Assembly (NCBI GenBank): GCA_900553895.1
Contig: USFB01000004.1
Location: forward strand, 33,334 to 97,333
Direction: 5' to 3'
Length of the DNA stretch: 64,000 bases
DNA from: an uncultured bacterium
GTDB taxonomy: Bacteria; Cyanobacteriota; Vampirovibrionia; Gastranaerophilales; Gastranaerophilaceae
Shown here: positions 17,516 to 26,315 of the stretch, one piece after another
Position numbering within the stretch: the first letter of the stretch is position 1
How the letters are laid out: each line of letters opens with the position of its first letter
Made by a program: the position numbers and the translations under genes
The notes under the pieces: generated by a model
Databases searched by the model: none
What the model was told of the DNA's origin: nothing
The model's input: the letters and a program-made list of their open reading frames with translations, nothing else

Positions 17516-18853
17516 ATGAAACTAAAAAACCAAATTTCACAAGCGTCACTAGAAGGTATTATATGTCTTTTGGCATTGTTTATAATACATCTTTTACTTG
17601 CAGTCGGAATTTTTATTATTTCAATAAATTCTGGTATGACTTTTGCTGAATTTTGGGAATGGGTAGCGGATAATTTCATCAATGGTGAATTTGAACTTAA
17701 ATTAATTATTCTATATATAATTTTTGCCCCTTTACTTTGGCTCGTTTTGTTAATCGTAAATATAAAAGAACGAACCATTGATGCAAAAAAAGCAAACAAT
17801 CATACGCATACAATCAAGGATATTATTTTCGAAAAAGAAGGTATTTGTATCAGATACAAAAATCCACAATTGTTTGATAAAAAAATAACATACAAAAATA
17901 TTACAAATTTTAAACTGACTGTAAAAACCGGAATTTCTTATAATAAATATGGTTCTTATTCATGCATTTTTGGCGCATCCTTATCCTTATGCGACATTGA
18001 AAACAAAGAATATTCCATTTATTATTCACCCGTAAATATAAACAATTTATACAAACTTGTTTATTATTCACAATTCATGAAAAATTTTGAATACGAATTT
18101 TCAGGAAATGGAGAACAAACAAAAGAAAAATTAACTAAAAATATAAATAAAATCATTAGAAATGGATACAAAACGCCATTCTCAATAAAAATTACGAATT
18201 ATATGGTAAAAGGCTTGTTGGGATTTGCGGCTATTATGTTTGTTTTTGGAATTTACATGATAACTCCAAATTTTTCAAACACTGATGAAAAGGAATATGC
18301 TTCCATTGTTGAAAATGGCTACACGTATTTTCAAAATAATATGTATAGTAGGGCTCTTATTGAATACGATAAAGCTCTTGACATTAACAACGAAGATCAC
18401 GTTCTATACTATTATAGAGCATTGGTTTTCGAACATGAAGGAAAGTATGACAAAGCTATACAAGAAGCAGAAAAGGGAATTCAATACATCGATAAAAACT
18501 CTGTATACTTCAAAGTCAAAAATTATAAGTTTATAAAAGATGATATCGGTTTGTATGACACTTTGGCTAACTGCTATATGCAACTTAAAGAATACAACAA
18601 AGCAATTTCTGCTCTTAGCTACATCGAAAAACACAATAAATATAAATTTACAGATGTTTATTTTAAAAGAGGAATGTGTGAATTTTATATGAATCAAAAA
18701 AACAGAGCCTTAGATGATTTCGAAAAACACCGCGATATTATTTTTGATTATATCGCAGAACAAGAAAGTTCAGAATACAAAGCAATGTATCCAACTTATA
18801 CACAAAAAGATGTTGCAAATATTAATAATTGGATTAGAGCTACGAGAAAGTAA
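17516..18853 (+). CDS. Membrane protein with C-terminal TPR repeats
   Basis: 445 residues. Two hydrophobic segments lie near the N-terminus (about 15-37 and 62-83) and one near 225-248. After that, about 250-430, there are tetratricopeptide-type repeats: ENGYTYFQNNMYSRALIEYDKAL, then YRALVFEHEGKYDKAIQEAEKGI, then DTLANCYMQLKEYNKAISAL, then FKRGMCEFYMNQKNRALDDF. A soluble beta-rich stretch lies between the membrane parts. It starts two bases after the DUF2997 stop, so it belongs to the ycf46 operon and may be the membrane scaffold of that system. Not assigned to a named family. Confidence 0.75.
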   Translation: MKLKNQISQASLEGIICLLALFIIHLLLAVGIFIISINSGMTFAEFWEWVADNFINGEFELKLIILYIIFAPLLWLVLLIVNIKERTIDAKKANNHTHTIKDIIFEKEGICIRYKNPQLFDKKITYKNITNFKLTVKTGISYNKYGSYSCIFGASLSLCDIENKEYSIYYSPVNINNLYKLVYYSQFMKNFEYEFSGNGEQTKEKLTKNINKIIRNGYKTPFSIKITNYMVKGLLGFAAIMFVFGIYMITPNFSNTDEKEYASIVENGYTYFQNNMYSRALIEYDKALDINNEDHVLYYYRALVFEHEGKYDKAIQEAEKGIQYIDKNSVYFKVKNYKFIKDDIGLYDTLANCYMQLKEYNKAISALSYIEKHNKYKFTDVYFKRGMCEFYMNQKNRALDDFEKHRDIIFDYIAEQESSEYKAMYPTYTQKDVANINNWIRATRK

Positions 18854-18991
18854 AATAATCGCTAACGGGCACTGACAACTTTCAATATAAATAATTAAAT
18901 TAACTTGGACAATTGTATCATAACAAAATTTGTACAACTCATCTGATGCCATTTTATTTCTTTTGTTCTGTACATTTACTAAAAAATGTGC

Positions 18992-19003
18992 TAAAATTGC
19001 TCT
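18992..19003 (+). promoter_or_regulatory. Leaderless promoter of ribE, -10 element
   Basis: Extended -10 TGC-TAAAAT (hexamer 18992-18997), then six bases, then ATG at 19004. The second copy before 23874 has TGC-TAGAAT at the same spacing. No RFN/FMN riboswitch signature is present. Confidence 0.5.
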
Positions 19004-19627
19004 ATGTTTACCGGAATCGTAGAAGAAACAGGAAAAGTCCAAACTGTCACAGATAGAAAAATTGTTATTGAATGTCACGAGGTTTTAGAAAATACTAAAA
19101 TTGGTGATAGCATTGCTGTGAACGGAGTTTGTTTAACCGTTACAGAAATTGGCAAAAACAGTTTTTCTGCCGACATCTCCCCTGAAACATTCAAAGTTTC
19201 TTGCAAGTTAAAGCTCGGTGATATAGTAAATTTAGAACGCGCAATGAGTGCGAACGGACGATTTGGCGGACATATTGTGAGTGGTCACGTTGACGGCGTT
19301 GCCACAATCGTTGGTTTAAAAAACAATGGCGAATTTTACGATTTGCAACTAAAATTAGCGAATGAAGAAGCTAAATACGTAATAAGAAAAGGCTCGATTA
19401 CGATAAACGGTATAAGCTTAACTATTGCAAGCGTTAAGGATAATTTAATAAACATCGCAATAATCCCCCACACATACGAAAACACTTGTTTAAAAAGCTT
19501 AAAGATGGGTGATTTGGTGAATATAGAAGTCGACATCCTAGCTAAATATATTGAAAAATTTTTATCAAAGAATGATGATAGGTCAAAAATAGATATTGAT
19601 TTTTTGCAAAGGAATGGTTTTTGTTAA
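19004..19627 (+). CDS. ribE: Riboflavin synthase alpha chain
   Basis: 207 residues with the two tandem lumazine-binding domains: the first from MFTGIVEETGKV, the second from MSANGRFGGHIVSGHVDGVA. The motif GDSIAVNGVCLTV and its counterpart KGSITINGISLTI are intact. The enzyme dismutates two 6,7-dimethyl-8-ribityllumazine molecules to riboflavin. This is the only full ribE in the window. Its stop overlaps the start of a truncated ribBA (19614-19685), showing that the locus was once ribE-ribBA as in the right-hand copy at 23874-25299. Confidence 0.93.
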   Translation: MFTGIVEETGKVQTVTDRKIVIECHEVLENTKIGDSIAVNGVCLTVTEIGKNSFSADISPETFKVSCKLKLGDIVNLERAMSANGRFGGHIVSGHVDGVATIVGLKNNGEFYDLQLKLANEEAKYVIRKGSITINGISLTIASVKDNLINIAIIPHTYENTCLKSLKMGDLVNIEVDILAKYIEKFLSKNDDRSKIDIDFLQRNGFC

Positions 19628-19685
19628 TATAACAGATCGATTTAACGCTATTCAAAAAGCTTTAGAACGTAGAGTGGGAAATTAG
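19614..19685 (+). pseudogene. ribBA: ribBA stub, about the first 19 codons
   Basis: ATGGTTTTTGTTAATATAAC and what follows align with the start of intact ribBA at 24079. The reading frame gives MVFVNITDRFNAIQKALE and then diverges and stops at 19683-19685. It marks the left breakpoint of the 4.1-kb insert in the riboflavin locus. Confidence 0.8.
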
Positions 19686-19782
19686 TAGGTAGGTCGTGTT
19701 TAACAATTTTCATTAAACACGACATTAAATTTTCTAGCAAAGTATTTGTCGTGTTGGATGAAAATTGTCCAACACGACCTAC
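19685..19782. repeat. REP-like doublet with GTAG foot (inverted pair)
   Basis: A 35-base element GTAGGTCGTGTT...AACACGAC (19689-19723) is followed, 24 bases on, by an inverted relative (19748-19782). Each folds on itself. The stems differ by paired changes (TTTA/TAAA against TTGGA/TCCAA), so pairing is kept. The architecture is that of a REPIN: two REP hairpins in opposite orientation, each with GTAG at the base. It lies exactly at the ribBA-stub breakpoint. Confidence 0.7.
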
Positions 19783-19806
19783 GACTTACTCTTATATAGG
19801 CTTTAA

Positions 19807-20790
19807 TTATTCCCATTTTAAATAAAAAATAAAATCACTAAATTTATCCCAAAAATTTCTTTTTAAATTTGTATATAATGGAATCGAAAAAATTTGGTAT
19901 TCATTAGGCAAAATAGAATTTAAATATAATTGAAACTGAATGTCGTTATTAAAAAAAGTTTCATCTTTAAGTTGCAATGTTTTAAAAGGAGTGCCTAATC
20001 TATTTGCAACAACGCAATATTTTTTTAAGTAATGATAGAAAAATGCTTCTAAATGACAAGCTGCATTATAACTCATTACTAAACATCTAGTAACTGTTGT
20101 ATCATAAGCAACAAACAAAGATTTTCTATACAACATCTGCCCTCTAGCTTTCTTTAAATTTTCTTTATAGTCTTTATCATTACTAATGATTTTAAAATTG
20201 TGAAATTTGGTTCTTGGTTTGTTTAAATTTTCCTCATTGTATTGTTTTATTGTTTCTTGAATACTTGTAATTATATTATACTGTGTGTCTAGTCTGTTAC
20301 AAACAGCTCCAAAATTTAAATCTCCAAAATGTGATAATAACACTGCTTCTTTTTTAAAGCTAGTTGTGTCAATATATGTAAAATGTTGAATTGTAGCAAC
20401 TGATAATATTAGTTTTTTTGATAATCTAGCAACTTCTTCCATTGCATAAGACATTTTATCTGGAACTTCTATACATATTGGAGCTTCCCCAACTCCTAAT
20501 GCCCAGTCAATACGTTTTTCGATTTCATCTAAAGTGTCTAAAAAATTATTAATTTCTTCTAATGCCGGTGTTGATATTTGCTCTTTAATATTAGTAAGTT
20601 CTTCAAAATTTTTAAAAATTAGTGAGAGTAGATAGGAAAAAGTTGCTATATTTGCTTTGACTTCATTTTCCACAGCTTGCTTACGATAGGTGTGCCATGC
20701 AATGAAAGCAGATATTATAATCCCTATTACTGGAGATATAAAACTTATAAAATCGTTACTGTTATTTATGCTAATTTCAAATAATGTCAT
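19807..20790 (-). CDS. Membrane-anchored protein of unknown function (insert gene)
   Basis: 327 residues, not recognised. One N-terminal transmembrane segment (about 14-33) is followed by a long soluble region predicted largely helical (NEVKANIATFSYLLSLIFKNFEEL and a later KQYNEENLNK region), rich in aromatic residues toward the end. The topology, short outside and long cytoplasmic domain, resembles many small-genome-island proteins of unknown role. It is the leftmost gene of the insert between the two riboflavin copies. Upstream, GGAAAGGAA lies too far from the ATG to be convincing; TTTAAT is six bases from ATG, so a leaderless start is possible. Confidence 0.65.
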   Translation of the reverse strand: MTLFEISINNSNDFISFISPVIGIIISAFIAWHTYRKQAVENEVKANIATFSYLLSLIFKNFEELTNIKEQISTPALEEINNFLDTLDEIEKRIDWALGVGEAPICIEVPDKMSYAMEEVARLSKKLILSVATIQHFTYIDTTSFKKEAVLLSHFGDLNFGAVCNRLDTQYNIITSIQETIKQYNEENLNKPRTKFHNFKIISNDKDYKENLKKARGQMLYRKSLFVAYDTTVTRCLVMSYNAACHLEAFFYHYLKKYCVVANRLGTPFKTLQLKDETFFNNDIQFQLYLNSILPNEYQIFSIPLYTNLKRNFWDKFSDFIFYLKWE

Positions 20791-20889
20791 ACACTAATTA
20801 AATGAATATTCCTTTCCAACGAACATAGATTATTTTTTCAAATAACAAATTTTAATCTGTTTTTATGCTTTTTCATTTCAATTATATAT

Positions 20890-21303
20890 TTAATGCTTTT
20901 CTTTCAATGTTGTCGCAGGTTCTAAAAATCTATTATTTACAGCGTCATACACAACTTTTTTGCCGTTTTTATCTGTAAGTTCAAAATCTACAATCCCATC
21001 ATTAGTGTAATCTTGTACTTTCAAAGAATTTTTATTGAAATTTTTATCATTTATAAAATTGCCAATCTTATTAATATCTCTATTTTTTTCTATACGAGTC
21101 ATTCTATTTACAAGGAATCCAGTTGATACAACACCAAGAGCTACAATCCCTGCTGCAGTTGTTCCACTAATCTTTTGATTCAGAACTTTTGTCATATCTG
21201 TATTTAAAAATTCTTTTACTCCATTAAATGAAACATCATTCTTTTTCTGTTTATTATTGTTAGCTACTCTAATTTGATTGTTGCTAATTGCGCTTATTCT
21301 CAT
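20890..21303 (-). CDS. F-x-G-tagged small membrane protein (insert gene)
   Basis: 137 residues. The N-terminus MRISAISNNQIRVANNN and then VSFNG (about 23-27) fit the short N-terminal tag seen on several unknown proteins in this window. A hydrophobic segment (about 50-70, Ala/Gly/Val-rich) follows. The C-terminus DYTNDGIVDFELTDKNGKKVVYD is beta-rich and resembles a dockerin/EF-hand-like acidic loop only superficially. The gene carries the shared upstream motif (21333-21359) and AAGGAAGG as ribosome binding site. Function unknown. Confidence 0.65.
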   Translation of the reverse strand: MRISAISNNQIRVANNNKQKKNDVSFNGVKEFLNTDMTKVLNQKISGTTAAGIVALGVVSTGFLVNRMTRIEKNRDINKIGNFINDKNFNKNSLKVQDYTNDGIVDFELTDKNGKKVVYDAVNNRFLEPATTLKEKH

Positions 21304-21332
21304 ACACTATATCCTTCCTTTATATCTATTAT

Positions 21333-21359
21333 TAACACATCTAAAAATATTTTTGCTAG
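21333..21359 (-). promoter_or_regulatory. Shared upstream motif of F-x-G genes (copy before 20890-21303)
   Basis: On the minus strand TAGCA, 13 A/T-rich bases, ATGTGTTAA. The ATGT box lies about 34 bases before the ATG. See the finding on the shared motif. Confidence 0.5.
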
Positions 21360-21452
21360 TTTTTATAACGAATTGTAACATTTTTCCCTAATGCCCTAAA
21401 GTTTTCTAAAAAATTGCCGATATATAAAATAAGAATAAAATTAAAGGCAATT

Positions 21453-23096
21453 ATGGTCGACGGTAGAATAGATGGACATTTTAGAACAGATAAAGGTGGT
21501 ATAACTCAAGGCATTCAAAAGGAATTAGGCTTGAGTAGTCAAGAGTGCAAGCAATTAGGAAGTGTGTGGACTCAAATAATAAACGAGTTTGATGACTCAA
21601 ATAACATGCAAGTTTCAAACAACAAAAATGAAGCACCAAATAAAAGCAATAATTATGAAGTTCACAAGGATGCTATTGTACAATTTTCTAAAGATTGTTG
21701 GAAAAGAATTGTGGATTTAGTCAATAAAACTCTGCATAAAAATATTCAAATAGAAGAAGCTGAAAATGTAGAAGAAACGGCTAATACATCTCCTAAAAAC
21801 AATAACGATACTGCAACAACAAATAAACAAAATATTGAAAACGCATACAATGAATTAAAATCAATGACGGGTTTGTTTGTTCAGAAATACAAACTTGATG
21901 AAAACAAATTTACCAAATCGTTAAAACAAGCACGACAAGGAACATTAAACAGTTTGCCCGAAAATATTTGTAATTCGGCAGATTTTGCAATGAGTATGTT
22001 GATGGAAGTTTTTAACGAATTAATGCCAAACAATAAAAAAGAAGGAGTTAAAAATGCGTTAATAGAAGTTGCACAACATTATAAAGACATTGAAGGGGCA
22101 AATATTGCACATATTTCTTGTAAAGACATTATTGAAAATCCGGAAAAAATTGATGAATTAACAAATAGGTATGTTCCTATTGATACAGAGAAATTTACCC
22201 AAGTTGCAAAAGATGCAATTAGTGAATTAATCAACAATTCTGGCAAAATGACTTTCCCTAAAGAAGTAGATAAACAAGAAGTTTTAAACAAACTAAAAAA
22301 CTATAATCCGGAAAATATTCAAAACCTTAGCGGACATGATAGATTTGGCTTAAAACTTGATGAAAATCCATCTAAGGCTGATATTGCAGTTGCAATTTTA
22401 AGCGATATTTTGGGCATGAATGGAGCTAAAGAAGATAGAAAAATAAAATCAGAAATAACTTTACGCCAAACAGCAGTTAATAATGTTATGAATATGTATG
22501 ACGATGATATGACATTAAGAGGTACAAAATTCAGTGAAGTTAAAAATAGAGCAGAACAACATCAACAGGCGATTGATGAAGCCAGAAACTACATAAAATC
22601 AAACTTTAAAGTTTCCGGTTTAGATAAACAAGTTGACGAAAAATTGTTTATGGAATGTTTAAATAACATTACACTTGATATTGAAAGCAAGGGGGCAGGC
22701 AGGGTTGAAGACGGTATCTTAGCGATTGAAACGAATGATACAGATATATCAGAATGGACAGAAGAAGGAACAACGCAAGCAAGAATGGTTAAATTATTAA
22801 TCCACGAAGCTTACCACTTATACCTCGATAAAAATGGTAAACACACTAAGGAAGCCACAAAAGAAGAGGAAGCTACCGCTGAAATGTTGGCACTAAGAAC
22901 AATGGCAAACTTGTGCAAGAATGATTCTTCTTTAAAACCGTTTGAAATATACGGACAATTAATTAGCGATTTTACTTCCAACGAAACAATCGCCAATAAT
23001 CAAAAATTCAATTCTGAATTTTTAGCAAGTTATACAAAGCACACAGGCACGGTAGAAGATGCTATCAGAAAAGCGAAAGAGAACGTAAAATTGTAA
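21453..23096 (+). CDS. Predicted zinc metallopeptidase-like protein (insert gene)
   Basis: 547 residues from the ATG at 21453, which follows AAAGG; the TTG start 39 bases upstream is less likely. The N-terminal 90 residues are polar, then an Asn/Thr-rich linker (about 110-130), then a helical body. Residues 451-455 are HEAYH in the context LLIHEAYHLYLD, an HExxH zinc motif. Glutamates follow 16-22 residues later (EEEATAEMLALR), as required for a gluzincin-type third ligand. No signal peptide is visible. Not assigned to a named peptidase family. It lies in the insert that splits the riboflavin genes; the next gene starts 25 bases downstream. Confidence 0.6.
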   Translation: MVDGRIDGHFRTDKGGITQGIQKELGLSSQECKQLGSVWTQIINEFDDSNNMQVSNNKNEAPNKSNNYEVHKDAIVQFSKDCWKRIVDLVNKTLHKNIQIEEAENVEETANTSPKNNNDTATTNKQNIENAYNELKSMTGLFVQKYKLDENKFTKSLKQARQGTLNSLPENICNSADFAMSMLMEVFNELMPNNKKEGVKNALIEVAQHYKDIEGANIAHISCKDIIENPEKIDELTNRYVPIDTEKFTQVAKDAISELINNSGKMTFPKEVDKQEVLNKLKNYNPENIQNLSGHDRFGLKLDENPSKADIAVAILSDILGMNGAKEDRKIKSEITLRQTAVNNVMNMYDDDMTLRGTKFSEVKNRAEQHQQAIDEARNYIKSNFKVSGLDKQVDEKLFMECLNNITLDIESKGAGRVEDGILAIETNDTDISEWTEEGTTQARMVKLLIHEAYHLYLDKNGKHTKEATKEEEATAEMLALRTMANLCKNDSSLKPFEIYGQLISDFTSNETIANNQKFNSEFLASYTKHTGTVEDAIRKAKENVKL

Positions 23097-23109
23097 AACT
23101 CATTCGTGT

Positions 23110-23121
23110 TACAATAAACCA
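23110..23121 (+). promoter_or_regulatory. Leaderless promoter, -10 element
   Basis: Extended -10 TGT-TACAAT (hexamer 23110-23115), six bases, ATG at 23122. No ribosome binding site. Confidence 0.45.
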
Positions 23122-23817
23122 ATGAGCCACATTTTAAAACCATTAAAACTAACTAGAAAAGATGGGAAAGTTGTAGATGTAATATTCTACAACAATGTTG
23201 GTATTGATAATGTTGAGATTTTGGATATCAAAAAACTCAAATTTGAAGGTATGAAAACTAAAGATATCAAAAAATCTTTAATACGAGATGTTGTATTTAA
23301 AAGTGATGAAAAATTGTATCTTCAAAATAAGATATCCAATATTACAGCATTATTACCAAGAAAGCATTTAACTAAAATTATATCAACAGTTTTTAGGCGA
23401 GATATTGAGAGTAGATATTCATATTTAAAAAAAGAAATAATTTCTAACGTAGATACAATTTTCTACAATGCAATCCCAATATTAAAACATCCAGAATTAA
23501 AATCTGAAATCTTGTATGATTATCAATACATTCATCGTTTTGCATTGCCATTAAAAATTGGTGGTGTACTATTTTTAGTAATGATTACAGTTAAGGAACG
23601 TATTGACCATGATGATATCACTATTGATGAATTTGCAATTTATGATATGTATTCAGAAGCTCTAAAATATAAAAATCCATTTGGTAGTTCCTCCACAGCT
23701 TCTGTAGGAAATAATCCTATGACCACCTGTAGCCATTACCAAATGGATACTTACAGTATAAACGATTTAACCACCTTTGTCAATCGTAGTATAACGAATT
23801 TTGAACAACGCATTTAA
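23122..23817 (+). CDS. Unknown protein of the insert, possible phage/plasmid-type nuclease-associated domain
   Basis: 231 residues. An N-terminal half rich in Lys/Asp is followed by a segment with FRRDIESRYSYLKKEIIS, then ILYDYQYIHRFALPLKIGG and VLFLVMITVKE, then an acidic helical part. The order of a helix, a histidine-containing stretch and beta strands recalls the phage-encoded barnase/EndoU/colicin/RelE-like (PBECR-type) or polyvalent-protein-associated domains, but this is a weak resemblance. Start ATG at 23122 is supported by the leaderless promoter. It is the last gene before the right-hand ribE remnant. Confidence 0.6.
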   Translation: MSHILKPLKLTRKDGKVVDVIFYNNVGIDNVEILDIKKLKFEGMKTKDIKKSLIRDVVFKSDEKLYLQNKISNITALLPRKHLTKIISTVFRRDIESRYSYLKKEIISNVDTIFYNAIPILKHPELKSEILYDYQYIHRFALPLKIGGVLFLVMITVKERIDHDDITIDEFAIYDMYSEALKYKNPFGSSSTASVGNNPMTTCSHYQMDTYSINDLTTFVNRSITNFEQRI

Positions 23818-23873
23818 CCTAGTTTGTTTTCTTTATCCTGTACATTTACTCAAAAATGTGCTAGAATTGTTCT

Positions 23874-24092
23874 ATGTTTACTGGAATCGTAGAAGAAACA
23901 GAAAAAGTCCAAACTATCACAAGTAACAAAACAGTTATTGAATGTCACGAGAATTTAGAAAAGACTAAAGCTAGCGATTTGGTGAATATAGAGGTCGATA
24001 TCCCAGCTAAATATATTGAAAAATTTTTATCAACGAGTGATAATAGGTCAAGAATAGATATAGATTTTCTACAAAGGAATGGTTTTTGTTAA
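23874..24092 (+). pseudogene. ribE: ribE with in-frame internal deletion
   Basis: 72 codons remain open. Residues 1-32 match the start of RibE (MFTGIVEETEKVQTI...) and residues 33-72 match its end (DLVNIEVDIPAKYIEKFLS...RNGFC). About 135 residues between are missing, including the core of both lumazine-binding domains, so riboflavin synthase activity is not possible. The upstream 40 bases, with an extended -10 (TGC-TAGAAT) six bases before ATG, are also duplicated. The open frame may survive because it still drives translation of the overlapping ribBA. Confidence 0.85.
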
Positions 24093-25299
24093 TATGACAG
24101 GCAAATTTAACACAATTCAAGAAGCTTTAGAGGATTTCAAAGCAGGTAAACCCTTAATTGTTGCAGATGACGAGGACAGGGAAAATGAAGGCGATTTAAT
24201 TTGTTCTGCTCAATTTGTAACGCCTGAACTTGTAAACTTTATTACTAAAGAATGTCGCGGAATCGTGTGTTTAGCGATTTCTGACAGCATTGCAAAACAA
24301 CTTGACCTTCCTCAAATGGTAGAAAAAAATACAGAAAGTATGCAAACAGCATTTTCTCTAAGTATTGATGCGCACCCAAAATATGGTGTTACAACCGGCG
24401 TTTCAGCTTTTGATAGAGCAAAGACAATTGAAGTAGCGATTGCGCCTGACGCGCAACCTTCTGATTTACGCAGACCTGGGCATTTATTTCCTTGTGTCGC
24501 AAGAAAAGGCGGAGTATTAAAAAGATGCGGTCATACAGAAGCAGTTGTTGATTTGGCAAGACTTTGCGGACATAGAGAAGCCGGAATTATGTGCGAAATA
24601 ATGAAAGAAAATGGTGAAATGGCAAGACGTGATGATTTGCATAAATTTGCCGAAAAGCACAATATCAAATTTATTACTGTTTCTGATTTAATCGCATACA
24701 GGCTAGAAAAAGAAAAATTTGTAAAACGTGAAGTTGAAGTGTTTTTGCCAACACAATTCGGTGATTTTAATATTGTCGGATATCTCGACACAATTACTGG
24801 TTGCGAACACGTTGCACTCGTTAAAGATGACGGCTCTGACAAAATCCCTTTGATTAGAGTTCACAGCGAATGTTTGACTGGCGACATTTTCCACAGTTTA
24901 AAATGCGATTGCAATTGGCAATTACATACAGCTTTAAAAATGATTAATGATTACGGCAAAGGTGCTGTAATTTATATTCGCGACCACGAAGGACGCGGAA
25001 TCGGACTTATTAACAAGCTTAAAACATACAAACTTCAAGAAGAAGGTCAAGATACGGTGGAAGCCAATGTTTCACTAGGTTTTGCACCTGATTTGAGAAA
25101 CTACGGAGTTGGGGCGCAAATTATTTTAGATTTAGGCTTCAACAACTTTAATTTAATTACAAACAACCCTAAAAAAATCGTTGGATTGAAAGGGTATGGT
25201 TTAACAATACACGAAAATATTAACTTGAAATCAGAAGTTAATAAATACAACGAAAGATACATAAACACGAAACGCGAAAAAATGCACCATATTATGTAA
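24079..25299 (+). CDS. ribBA: RibBA: 3,4-dihydroxy-2-butanone-4-phosphate synthase / GTP cyclohydrolase II
   Basis: 406 residues. The N-terminal DHBP synthase domain has DDEDRENEGDL and HTEAVVDLARL. The C-terminal GTP cyclohydrolase II domain has the zinc cysteines in SECLTGDIFHSLKCDC and the DHEGRGIGL motif. Together they make both precursors of lumazine. The start overlaps the deleted ribE by 14 bases. ATG at 24079 (matching the stub copy) has AAAGG almost touching it; ATG at 24094 is the alternative. It is the only complete ribBA in the window. Confidence 0.92.
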   Translation: MVFVNMTGKFNTIQEALEDFKAGKPLIVADDEDRENEGDLICSAQFVTPELVNFITKECRGIVCLAISDSIAKQLDLPQMVEKNTESMQTAFSLSIDAHPKYGVTTGVSAFDRAKTIEVAIAPDAQPSDLRRPGHLFPCVARKGGVLKRCGHTEAVVDLARLCGHREAGIMCEIMKENGEMARRDDLHKFAEKHNIKFITVSDLIAYRLEKEKFVKREVEVFLPTQFGDFNIVGYLDTITGCEHVALVKDDGSDKIPLIRVHSECLTGDIFHSLKCDCNWQLHTALKMINDYGKGAVIYIRDHEGRGIGLINKLKTYKLQEEGQDTVEANVSLGFAPDLRNYGVGAQIILDLGFNNFNLITNNPKKIVGLKGYGLTIHENINLKSEVNKYNERYINTKREKMHHIM

Positions 25300-25325
25300 T
25301 TCAGAGTGCAACAAGAGGATATTTT

Positions 25326-26312
25326 ATGGCAGATACATCATACGAAGTGGAATTACTAAACAGCAACATATACAAATTTTTTGCAGGAGTCTACAACGAC
25401 TTCAAAGCAAAGGCCGTTAGCGAATACAAATTTGAACTTGAACCGCTTCCTTATGAAGAATTTATTGATGCCGTTGAAAAAGACTATATGAAATGTATAG
25501 TTTTGAAAGAAAATGAAATCCCGACTGCGTTTTTGGTTTATACAACTTCTATTTCCGAATCCATTGAACTTAACTTAATTCATTGTCTTGGAACAGAAGA
25601 CGAACTAACAAAAATCAGGCTTCTTATCGAAAAATTCTTGGAATTAACAGAAGTTGAACGCCAAACTAAAGTTGTTTCTTACCCTATGATTGGTCACCAA
25701 TCAGTGTTTACAGCTGATATTTCAAAATATGGTTTCAAATACATCGGACTAGCCGTTTTAAGATTTATGATGGGTAACGCTTCTTCCGAAAGAATTTTGG
25801 AAAATATGAAATTAAGCGAAAGACCGTCTGAATACAAGCTTGTAAGTTATGACCCATCTTATAGAGAAGACGCTATAAGAATTATTCATGAATCATTCAG
25901 AGATACTCAAGATGCGGTGTACGACACAAGATTTAAGACGGTGGAAGGTACAGAAGATATTATCAATAAAGTTGTTGATAATATTTATGGCGAATTTTTA
26001 CCGGAAGTTACTTCTGTACTTTTGTATAATGATAAGCCGGTAGGTTTCGCATTCGCAAACGTTACGGGCGGTAAAATTGCAAACTTGCCTTTGGTTGCAA
26101 TCGAAAAAGAACATAGAGGACACGGATTTTCAGAACATCTTTTAAACCGTTCAATCAAAACGATTGTTGATTGGACAAAATTAGGAAAAAGAGTTTTTAG
26201 TGAAGTAAACGTAACAACTGAAACAAACAACTATAAAGCATTAAAAATGTATAGAAGAATCGGTTTCAGAGAAGATTTTTGTTATCCTCAAGCTTACCTA
26301 ATGAAAAAATAG
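25326..26312 (+). CDS. GNAT-family N-acetyltransferase
   Basis: 328 residues. The C-terminal GNAT fold (about 175-328) shows LVAIEKEHRGHGFSEHLLNRS, the acetyl-CoA loop, and NYKALKMYRRIGFRED, the motif B end. The N-terminal 150 residues look like a degenerate second GNAT-like or substrate domain. Substrate unknown. AGAGGA precedes the ATG, 26 bases after ribBA, so it may be cotranscribed with riboflavin genes. Confidence 0.75.
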   Translation: MADTSYEVELLNSNIYKFFAGVYNDFKAKAVSEYKFELEPLPYEEFIDAVEKDYMKCIVLKENEIPTAFLVYTTSISESIELNLIHCLGTEDELTKIRLLIEKFLELTEVERQTKVVSYPMIGHQSVFTADISKYGFKYIGLAVLRFMMGNASSERILENMKLSERPSEYKLVSYDPSYREDAIRIIHESFRDTQDAVYDTRFKTVEGTEDIINKVVDNIYGEFLPEVTSVLLYNDKPVGFAFANVTGGKIANLPLVAIEKEHRGHGFSEHLLNRSIKTIVDWTKLGKRVFSEVNVTTETNNYKALKMYRRIGFREDFCYPQAYLMKK

Positions 26313-26315
26313 TGT

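Noticed and set aside
18854..19003. FMN (RFN) riboswitch before ribE
   Set aside because: No RFN consensus; the -10 sits six bases before ATG, leaving no leader.
19686..23822. Prophage or integrative element with integrase
   Set aside because: No integrase, recombinase, transposase or structural phage gene is present in the insert; the flanking copies fit homologous integration better.
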